Assembly (NCBI RefSeq): GCF_001427665.1
Contig: NZ_LMHC01000002.1
Location: 16,536 to 80,535, forward strand
Reading direction: 5' to 3'
DNA: 64,000 nt
DNA from: Caulobacter sp. Root655
GTDB lineage: Bacteria > Pseudomonadota > Alphaproteobacteria > Caulobacterales > Caulobacteraceae
Shown piece after piece: positions 28,869 to 35,872 of the stretch. Made by a program: the position numbers and the translations under genes. Each line of letters begins with the position of its first letter. Within the stretch, counting starts at the first letter, position 1. A model generated the notes under the pieces. It was not told where the DNA came from. It saw only the letters and a program-made list of their open reading frames with translations, and made no database searches.

Positions 28869-31055
28869 TTAGAACGCGTAGCTGGCCCGCACGCCATAGG
28901 TCGCGGGGCGGCCGGCCGCCCCGACCTTGGCCGAGGTCAGGAAGTAGTTGCGGGTCACGTCATACTTCTCGTTGAAGATGTTGCGGCCCCACAGGCCCAG
29001 GCTCCAGGGGCCGTCCTTGGGCTGGATCGTCAGGTTGGCGTTGGCCAGCCAATAGGACGCCACGGTGTACTCCGCGCCGAGGAACGACGGCGCCTTGTCA
29101 CGATAGGCGTAGTCGGTGGCCGCCTGGACGTCGAAGTCGCCCACCGCCCAGGTGTAGCTGACCGTACCGCCATAGCTGATGCGCGGGAAGTCCAGCGCCA
29201 CGCCCGACTTGTCGATGGTCTGGCCCGTCCAGAGACCTGTGACCGGGTTCTTGACCACCGAGCTGGCGTCCACGTCGTCGAAGGTCTTGTACGAGCCCTT
29301 CTTGTAGCTGGCCGTCTGGGTGATCTGCAGGCCGTGGAACGGAGTCCACTGCAACTCCAGTTCGCCGCCGTAGATCTCGGACTTCGGCGCGTTGGTGATC
29401 CGGCCGATGGCGCCGTTGGCGGGATTGATGACCACGCCCAGCACCTGCTGGTTGCGGTAATCGTAGTAGAAGACCGAGCCGTTCAGGCGCAGGTTGCGGG
29501 CCAGGTCACCCTTGAAGCCGGCCTCGTAGGCCCAGAGGACCTCGGGCTTGAAGGCGTTGATCTGGTCGGACTGGGGCGAGTTGTAGACGGTGAAACCGCC
29601 CGACTTCACGCCGCGACTGACATTGGCGTAGAGCAGGACGTTGTCGTCGGCCTGGAATTCGACCCCGGCCTTGCCCGACAGTTCGTTGAGCGAGGTGTGG
29701 CGGTCGCCGTTATTGAACAGCGGCGCGCCGCCGATCTTGGTGGCGAAGTTCTCCAGGTCGCGTTCTTCGTGCTCGTAGCGCAGGCCCAGGATCGTCTTCA
29801 GGCGCGGGGTGAGGCTGTATTCGGCCTGGCCAAAGCCGCTGATCGACTCGACCTTCTGGCGATAGGACGTGTTGGTGATGAAGCCCAGGCTTTGGCTGAA
29901 GTCGGTCAGGAACGACTCGTCCAGCGTCTGGTGGCTGTAATAGGCGCCGGCGACCCAGCTCAGCGGTCCCGCGCCCTTGGAGGCCAGGCGCACCTCCTGC
30001 GAATAGACGTCGACGTCGCTGCCCCAGAAGGTGTCGGATTCCGAGGTCGGCTTGGCGTCCCAGTCGTTCAGTTCGCGGCGCTTGAGCTTCTCGTACGAAC
30101 TGATGCTGGTCAGCTTGGCGAAGCCCAGGTCGACATTGGCGGTGATCGAGCCGCCGCCCGACTCGTTGTCGCGCTGCGGCTTGGCGCCGGGCGACACGCC
30201 CGCCAGGGCGGCGAAGGTCGAGGAGACGCCCCAGCCGGTGGCGTTGTACTGGGTGTCGCCGACCTGGCCGGGAACGTTGAGCAGGTAGAGGCCCTGACCG
30301 TCGGACTTGTCGCGGCCGTAGTGGGCGTTCAGCAGCACGTCGACCTTGTCGCTCGCGGTCCAGTCCAGTTGGCCACGGACGGCCGAGCGGTCGGCGTCGC
30401 CGAGCTTCTGGCCGGTGATGCGGTTCTTCTGCCAGGCGCCCCCCTGTTCGGTCACGGCCGACAGGCGGCCCTTCAGGGTGTCGCTGATCGGGCCGGAGAC
30501 GAAGCCCTCGACCTTGGCGCTGTCGAAGCGGCCGTACTCGGCGGTGATTCCGGCCGACAGCCGGTCGGTGGGGCGGTTGGTGATGAAGTTGATCGCGCCG
30601 CCGGTGGTGTTGCGGCCGTAGAGCGTGCCTTGCGGGCCGCGCAGCACTTCCACCCGGTCGATGTCGTAGAGCACGCCTTGCGTCGCCGCCGGCACCGGAT
30701 AGGCGACCTCGTCGACATAAACGCCGACGGTGGGGGTGTTGTTGGTGGCGTAGTCGTCGAAGCCGACGCCGCGCAGGCGGAACTGCGGCTGGCCGCCGCC
30801 GAAGGCCGGGACGACCTCCAGGCTGGGGGTCTGGTACTGCAGTTGGTTGACGTTGGTCACGCCGCGCGCCGAGAGCTGCTCGCCCGATAGCACCGACAAA
30901 GCCACGCCGACGTCCTGGGCCGACTGTTCGCGGCGTTGGGCGGTGACGATCACCTGCTCCAGCTCGCTGTTGTCGGTCGCCTGGGCGTAGGCCCCGGCCG
31001 CGAAGGCCGCGCCGATGGCGCCGGCCGCGGTTCCGATGAGAAGGCGCTTGATCAC
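28869..31055 (-). CDS. TonB-dependent receptor (no STN domain)
   Basis: A 728-residue outer-membrane receptor beginning at GTG 31055, with GGGGA seven bases upstream, and a signal peptide ending AYAQA. The TonB box region is EQVIVTAQRR. The plug includes VEVLRGPQGTLYGRNTTGGA. The barrel ends in VRASYAF. It belongs to the large FyuA/pesticin-like group common in Caulobacter and sphingomonads, used for glycans, polyphenols or xenobiotics as well as iron. No regulator is adjacent. The nearest partners are an alpha/beta hydrolase downstream and a divergent adenosine deaminase. Confidence 0.92.
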   Translation of the reverse strand: MIKRLLIGTAAGAIGAAFAAGAYAQATDNSELEQVIVTAQRREQSAQDVGVALSVLSGEQLSARGVTNVNQLQYQTPSLEVVPAFGGGQPQFRLRGVGFDDYATNNTPTVGVYVDEVAYPVPAATQGVLYDIDRVEVLRGPQGTLYGRNTTGGAINFITNRPTDRLSAGITAEYGRFDSAKVEGFVSGPISDTLKGRLSAVTEQGGAWQKNRITGQKLGDADRSAVRGQLDWTASDKVDVLLNAHYGRDKSDGQGLYLLNVPGQVGDTQYNATGWGVSSTFAALAGVSPGAKPQRDNESGGGSITANVDLGFAKLTSISSYEKLKRRELNDWDAKPTSESDTFWGSDVDVYSQEVRLASKGAGPLSWVAGAYYSHQTLDESFLTDFSQSLGFITNTSYRQKVESISGFGQAEYSLTPRLKTILGLRYEHEERDLENFATKIGGAPLFNNGDRHTSLNELSGKAGVEFQADDNVLLYANVSRGVKSGGFTVYNSPQSDQINAFKPEVLWAYEAGFKGDLARNLRLNGSVFYYDYRNQQVLGVVINPANGAIGRITNAPKSEIYGGELELQWTPFHGLQITQTASYKKGSYKTFDDVDASSVVKNPVTGLWTGQTIDKSGVALDFPRISYGGTVSYTWAVGDFDVQAATDYAYRDKAPSFLGAEYTVASYWLANANLTIQPKDGPWSLGLWGRNIFNEKYDVTRNYFLTSAKVGAAGRPATYGVRASYAF

Positions 31056-31416
31056 TGAACTATCCCCTGTGACGGCGTCGCACGGTCCTGGGCCCCATTG
31101 GAGCCAAGGGCGAGACGCCGATTTCAATTCGTCGCGGCGCAACACCTATCTTTTCAGTAGGGATTGAAAACCGAGTTTTTCTGTCGCCTCGGCCAAGCTT
31201 CTCTATCGGCGCTCGCCGCATGCAAACACCAGTCAGGCAAGGCTTTGCACGCGAGAATTGCGCTCCCGCCCGGGGCGTCGGCCCCGGCGCCCAACCGGAC
31301 GGCGCCGCTGGACGACATCGCGCCGGCCTCGCCATGGATTCTGTGTCGCCTGACGCGGCCGTTTGCCAAACACGGCAAATCACGGTGGACAGGGGAAGGT
31401 TGGGGAGAGCGACGAG
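31056..31416. promoter_or_regulatory. Divergent promoter region with an operator-like inverted repeat
   Basis: About 360 bp between the TBDR and the adenosine deaminase. An AT-richer patch lies at 31145-31185. A perfect inverted repeat, TTTGCC-aaacac-GGCAAA, lies at 31362-31379, some 38 bp before the deaminase start. That is a sensible position for a repressor or activator. I see no gene here. Confidence 0.5.
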
Positions 31417-32961
31417 ATGACCGCGGGCGGGAAGAGATATATCGGCTTGGCGACGTGGGCCGGCGTCCTGCTGCTGTCGGGCGGCGGCCAGGTCCTGGCC
31501 GCCGCCAAGCCCGGGGTCACGCCCGAGGCGCGGACCGCGGCCTATTTCGACGGCGTCGTCCACGACCGCGCCCAGCTGCGGCTGTTCCTGCAGGCCATGC
31601 CCAAGGGCGGCGACCTGCACAACCACCTGTGGGGCGCGCCCTATGCCGAGGATTTCCTGGCCTGGGCGGGCGAGGACGGTCTTTGCGTCACCACGCCGCG
31701 TCCGACGATCGCGGGCGCCCCGTGCGACGGTCTCGGCAAGGTCCCGGCCAAGGGCCTGGCCCAGCGCGATCCGGCGCTCTACGCCCAGGCCATCGACGCC
31801 CTGTCGATGCGCAACTACACACCCGGCGCGGAAGGCGCGGAGGCGTCCGGCCATGACCAGTTCTTCTCGACCTTCGGCCGGTTCGGCGCGGCGGCCGTCG
31901 ACAACATCGGCCCGATGCTGGCGGTGACCCGCGAGCTCGCCGCCATCGACCACGTCGGCTATGTCGAGAGCCAGGCCAACCCCAACGTGCTCCACGACTT
32001 CGGCGCGCAGGCCCAGGCCACGGCCTGGAACGGTGACTTCGCCGGAACCCTGGCGGCTCTCGCGCCGAAGATGCCCGAAGCGATCGCCACGGCCCGTCGC
32101 GAGATGGACGTGGCCGAGGCCGAAGCCGCTCGCCGGCTGGACTGCGCCCGCGCGGCGGCCAAGGACGGTCCCTGCCAGGTCGAGATCCGCTACCAGGCCT
32201 TCGTCGAGCGGGCCCAGCCGCCCAGCTTCGTCTTCGCCCAGATGGCCCTGGCCTTCGCCCTGGTCGAGGCCGATCCGCGCTTCGTCGGGGTCAATATCGT
32301 CAACCCCGAGGACCACCCGACCTCGCTCGCCGACTACTCGCTGCACATGCGGATGTTCCAGTTCCTGGCCGCCCGCCATCCGACCGTGCACCGGGCGCTG
32401 CATGCCGGCGAGCTGGCGCCGGGCCTGACCCCGCCGCGCGACCTGACGTTCCACATCCGCGAGGCGGTCGAGATCGCCGGCGCCCAGCGCATCGGCCACG
32501 GGGTGGACATCGCCCACGAGACCGGGGCCCAGGCCCTGCTGGCCCGCATGGCCCGCGATCGCGTGGCCGTCGAGATCAACCTGACCAGCAACGACGGCAT
32601 CCTGGGGGTCAAGGGCGCCGACCATCCCCTGGCGCTCTATCGCCGGGCCGGGGTGCCGGTGGTGCTGTCGACCGATGACGAGGGCGTGTCGCGCGGCGAC
32701 ATGACCCAGGAATATCTGTGGGCCGCCACCGAGCAGGGACTGCGCTACAAGGACCTGAAGGCCATGGCCCGCGACAGCCTGGAATACGCGTTCCTGCCCG
32801 GCGCCAGCCTGCGGACCTCGGCCTGCGCCCGACGCGATCCCGCGACGTCCACGCCCGACGCGGCCTGCGACAAGGTCCTGGCCGCCAGCCCCAAGGCCAG
32901 CGCTCAGTGGCGACTGGAGCGGGCGTTCACGGCCTTCGAACGGGCGCCGCGCCTGCCGTGA
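31417..32961 (+). CDS. Secreted adenosine deaminase of the ADGF type
   Basis: A 514-residue metal-dependent deaminase. The start ATG 31417 is preceded by GGGGAGA and leads into a signal peptide (YIGLATWAGVLLLSGGGQVLA). Adenosine-deaminase motifs occur in order: GDLHNHLWGA (two zinc His), HAGEL (zinc His and catalytic Glu), RIGHGVDI (catalytic His) and LSTDDEGVSRGDM (zinc Asp). The extra 60 or so N-terminal residues and the export signal match the ADGF/CECR1 group rather than the cytosolic Add enzyme. It would turn extracellular adenosine or a related nucleoside into the inosine form, perhaps linked to uptake through the divergent TonB receptor. Confidence 0.9.
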   Translation: MTAGGKRYIGLATWAGVLLLSGGGQVLAAAKPGVTPEARTAAYFDGVVHDRAQLRLFLQAMPKGGDLHNHLWGAPYAEDFLAWAGEDGLCVTTPRPTIAGAPCDGLGKVPAKGLAQRDPALYAQAIDALSMRNYTPGAEGAEASGHDQFFSTFGRFGAAAVDNIGPMLAVTRELAAIDHVGYVESQANPNVLHDFGAQAQATAWNGDFAGTLAALAPKMPEAIATARREMDVAEAEAARRLDCARAAAKDGPCQVEIRYQAFVERAQPPSFVFAQMALAFALVEADPRFVGVNIVNPEDHPTSLADYSLHMRMFQFLAARHPTVHRALHAGELAPGLTPPRDLTFHIREAVEIAGAQRIGHGVDIAHETGAQALLARMARDRVAVEINLTSNDGILGVKGADHPLALYRRAGVPVVLSTDDEGVSRGDMTQEYLWAATEQGLRYKDLKAMARDSLEYAFLPGASLRTSACARRDPATSTPDAACDKVLAASPKASAQWRLERAFTAFERAPRLP

Positions 32962-33175
32962 CCGGCGCTAGCGATGGATGATCAACGCCCCCCACCGCCC
33001 CCAACCGCCCGTTATCCTCGGACTTGTTCTACGGCTGTCCGGTTCGTGGGCCTGATGGGGTCGCGTTGAAATGGTTTGGAGCCTGACGCAGCTATGGCCG
33101 GCCCCCATCCTATCCGGCGCTATTGAAACTTCAGCAGAAGCAGGCTTAATCGACAAGCGACAACTGGGGGTGGCT

Positions 33176-34048
33176 ATGAAAAATTCTGCACCTTATGCGC
33201 GGGGTGTGTCTTTACGGAAGAGTGGTGCTGGCTTGCCAAGCGGTAACCTGGTGGGAGCCATCGCTGCAGCGTGCTGCGCAGCGCTTCTTTCCGTGCCGAC
33301 ATCCTCGCGAGCGCAACAGAGCTCTAGTGATATTCGTGTGTATGCGGCACCGTCCGACATCCCTTGCGACGTGGCGCGTGAGTATATGGCGAAGTTGAAA
33401 GGGACCGAAGATCCAGCGGAAATCGACATCTATACAATGAGGGATCGTCAGTGCCTGACAAAAGTCTACAATCAGGCGAACCCTTCTGATCCCGTTGTAG
33501 TAGTTGCGAGTTATGATCCTGGAGAGAAGAAGGTTCTCTTTAATACAATCAAGGCCAAGCAAGCTTCGGACGTTGCAGTGGGTTGCAAAATTGTGGTCGC
33601 GGTCTCCACCGCGAATGCATTTAGCGACGACCCGCTTACCGGTGCCCTCGCGGGCGCAGCGGGAAAATACAGCTGCGACGCTTATCTACAGGCTGCGCTT
33701 ACATCAGACCCCCTTTTGATTTTGCTCCCGACCTTGATACCTTCGATTGAGCTTACGAAAGATGTGTGGCGGGAAACTAGGGATTTTAGCGCCAAGGTGA
33801 CTAACGCTACCGGAGGTAACGTGCCCGGCACCAACATACCAATTTATCTCATCTCTCCGAGCGCCGCAGTTGCCATGGCGGCAGGGAAGCCCGTTGAGCG
33901 AGCGGTTCAAGACGTTGGAGATACGGCGGCAAAAGCCGCAAGAGATGCGGCCAATGCTGCAGAAAAGGCAGCAAATGATGCGAAGCGGGAAGCTGAGCGC
34001 GCCGCAAGAAATGTGGCAAGATGTGTTAGCCGGCCATGGAATTGCTAG
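33176..34048 (+). CDS. Secreted protein of unknown function with a C-terminal Ala-rich helix
   Basis: About 290 residues, not recognised. The start ATG 33176 is preceded by TGGGGG at a good distance. An in-frame upstream extension to 33071 looks like noise. A signal peptide is likely (AIAAACCAALLSVPTSSRAQ). The mature part has Cys pairs (DIPCDVAR, RQCLTKV, VGCKIV, YSCDAYL) and a hydrophobic stretch (LLILLPTLIPSIEL). The C-terminal 55 residues are an Ala/Lys/Glu-rich helix (ARDAANAAEKAANDAKREAE) likely to form a coiled coil, ending in Cys. Codon use differs from all neighbours, which suggests transfer. Confidence 0.6.
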   Translation: MKNSAPYARGVSLRKSGAGLPSGNLVGAIAAACCAALLSVPTSSRAQQSSSDIRVYAAPSDIPCDVAREYMAKLKGTEDPAEIDIYTMRDRQCLTKVYNQANPSDPVVVVASYDPGEKKVLFNTIKAKQASDVAVGCKIVVAVSTANAFSDDPLTGALAGAAGKYSCDAYLQAALTSDPLLILLPTLIPSIELTKDVWRETRDFSAKVTNATGGNVPGTNIPIYLISPSAAVAMAAGKPVERAVQDVGDTAAKAARDAANAAEKAANDAKREAERAARNVARCVSRPWNC

Positions 34049-34236
34049 GGTGCGTCAAGGTAGAACCTCAAGATTGCAGCCAATATATTGGAGTCGAAAG
34101 CGGTCAGGTGGGGCAAAGTACTAAAGTAACGCCTCGCTGTGCAGCGTATGATCAACCCAAAGCGGACCTTTCAGAAGGTCCAACAAAGGTCGTGAACGGA
34201 TTCTGCACCAGCCAGATGAGCAGACCTCGACCCTAG
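34036..34236 (+). CDS. Possible small frame after the orphan secreted protein
   Basis: A 66-codon frame that overlaps the end of the previous gene by 13 bp in another phase. Its product contains several Cys (MELLGCVKV, PQDCSQY, PRCAAYD). It lies in the AT-richer island and could be a tiny coupled gene, or the original C-terminus of the upstream protein separated by a frameshift. No ribosome-binding site is clear, so support is weak. Confidence 0.25.
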   Translation: MELLGCVKVEPQDCSQYIGVESGQVGQSTKVTPRCAAYDQPKADLSEGPTKVVNGFCTSQMSRPRP

Positions 34237-34343
34237 ATCGCGACGCACAGTTGATGTCGCCTCGGGAAAGGGCGCGGCCGAGGATGACGATGGGGGGAGG
34301 CGCAGGGCATCAAATGAGAATTCACAGCTAGTCGGCGCGGTCT

Positions 34344-35801
34344 TCAGAGCGGACGCAGGTAGATCGGGTTGCCGATCAGCATCAGGCGTCCCTTGTCGTC
34401 GCGCAGGTTCAGGCGCACCCAGCTGGCCGTCTTGCCGGCGGGAAGGCGGAAGGTCCCGTCCGGTCCGATCGGTGGGTTCACGACCACGCCGTCCCGCACG
34501 ATCTGCAGTTCCTTGAGGTCGCCGCCGACCAGGGTGGCGGTGAAGGCGACGGTTTCCCCGGCCTTGACGCGCAGCACGCCGCCCATCACCGCCTGGTCCT
34601 TGGCGGACTTGGCGGCCAGGTCCAGCAGGCGATCGCCTGACGCGTCGAGGTCGATGAACACCCGTCCGGCGCGCAGGCCCGCGAGGATGGCCGGTGTCGA
34701 GAGCGCGTCGGCATGGACCACGGTGGTCGGCCGGCCGACCGAGCCCGCCACGTCCGGAGCCAGGCCGGCGTCGTGATTGTCGCTGCCGCCGACGGCGGTG
34801 ATGCGGTGGCCGGCGTTGAGCTGCTTCTCCCAGAAGGGCACGCCCGACAGGGGCCCTTCGGCGCCGTGCTGGGCGCGTTCGGAGCCGCCATTGGCGACCT
34901 CGATGGCCTGGACCTCGTCATAGTCCGTACCCGGAGCGGTCCAGCCGCAGCCCATGCAGACCTCGCCCGACGGCGAACTTGGGTGGTTGATCGAGAACAA
35001 TCCGCCGGCCGCCGCGACGGCCTCCTGCAAGGCCTTGATGTTCGGCACGGTGGGCTCGCCCAGGCGGAAGTCGATGAAGCCGGTGGAGCCGAAGACGTTG
35101 GCATGGCCCTGGAAGGTGGTGACCTCGCGCCCGGGGATCAGCAACAGCTTGTCGAAGGCCGGCTGCAGCTCGGCCATCGCCTCGTAGTGGCTGGTAGTGT
35201 TGTGGTCGGTGATGGCGATGAAATCCAGGCCCCGGGCGCCGGCGGCGGTGACGGTGCGGTAGACCGGGCACGGCGCGCGCACGCCGGCCTGGGTCAGGCA
35301 GGAACCGTCGCTGTGGGCGGTGTGCATGTGCAGGTCGCCGCGATACCAGCCGGGCGCGGCCTTGAGCGGCGCGGCGGGCAAGCCCTTGGCCCCGTCATCG
35401 CGGTCGAAGAAGATCCGGGCCTCATAGGACGCGCTTGAGGCGGGCCGGGCGTTGGGCACGCCCAGCAGCAGGGTCCAGCGGCCGGCGGGCAGGGGTCCGG
35501 GCAGATAGCTGGGCGTGGCGTCCTCGGCCGCCAGGGTGAAGCCTTGCTTGTTGCCGCCGCTCCAGCCGCGGAAGCGCACGGGGTCCATCAGGCCCAGGTC
35601 GACGACGGTCTTCTGGTCGCGGGCGTAGTCGAAGGCCACGGTCAGCCGGGTCACGCCCGGCGGCACGTCGAAGGCGACCGGCTTGTAGGTCTGGTTGTCG
35701 GCGCCGACGATCTGTCCGGCCAGGACCAGGTCGGGCTTGCGGTCCTGGGCCCAGGCGGGCGTGGACAGAAACAGGAGGATCAGCGCCAGCCACCGGACCA
35801 T
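34344..35801 (-). CDS. PHP-domain phosphoesterase (CehA/McbA family), exported
   Basis: A 485-residue metallohydrolase with a signal peptide (LALILLFLSTPAWAQ). After an N-terminal beta-rich region, the PHP fold starts at residue about 155 with metal-binding motifs DLHMHTAHSDG, AITDHNTTSHY, PGREVTTFQGHAN, SINHPSSPSG and GGSDNHD. CehA/McbA proteins hydrolyse aryl esters, phosphoesters or carbamates. It follows a TonB receptor on the same strand, separated by a strong terminator, so it may process what that receptor imports. Confidence 0.87.
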   Translation of the reverse strand: MVRWLALILLFLSTPAWAQDRKPDLVLAGQIVGADNQTYKPVAFDVPPGVTRLTVAFDYARDQKTVVDLGLMDPVRFRGWSGGNKQGFTLAAEDATPSYLPGPLPAGRWTLLLGVPNARPASSASYEARIFFDRDDGAKGLPAAPLKAAPGWYRGDLHMHTAHSDGSCLTQAGVRAPCPVYRTVTAAGARGLDFIAITDHNTTSHYEAMAELQPAFDKLLLIPGREVTTFQGHANVFGSTGFIDFRLGEPTVPNIKALQEAVAAAGGLFSINHPSSPSGEVCMGCGWTAPGTDYDEVQAIEVANGGSERAQHGAEGPLSGVPFWEKQLNAGHRITAVGGSDNHDAGLAPDVAGSVGRPTTVVHADALSTPAILAGLRAGRVFIDLDASGDRLLDLAAKSAKDQAVMGGVLRVKAGETVAFTATLVGGDLKELQIVRDGVVVNPPIGPDGTFRLPAGKTASWVRLNLRDDKGRLMLIGNPIYLRPL

Positions 35802-35813
35802 GTTCGGCTCCCA

Positions 35814-35848
35814 GAAAAAACGGGCGATCGGCGCGAAGCCGACCGCCC
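35814..35848 (-). terminator. Rho-independent terminator after the second STN receptor
   Basis: On the minus strand an 11-bp stem with one mismatch (35838-35848 with 35822-35832) is followed directly by GTTTTTTC at 35814-35821. It begins 24 bp after the receptor stop codon and before the PHP gene. Confidence 0.9.
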
Positions 35849-35872
35849 AGTCGAGGGGAAGGGAATGGAAAA

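Larger units (their letters stand above)
33000..34260. other. AT-richer island of likely foreign origin
   Basis: From about 33060 to 34260 the base composition drops sharply compared with both flanks. There is frequent use of A/T-ending codons, and stretches such as TTGATTTTGCTCCCGACC would be unusual elsewhere in the window. The island carries one orphan secreted protein and possibly one small frame. I see no integrase, tRNA or clean terminal repeats. Confidence 0.7.
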
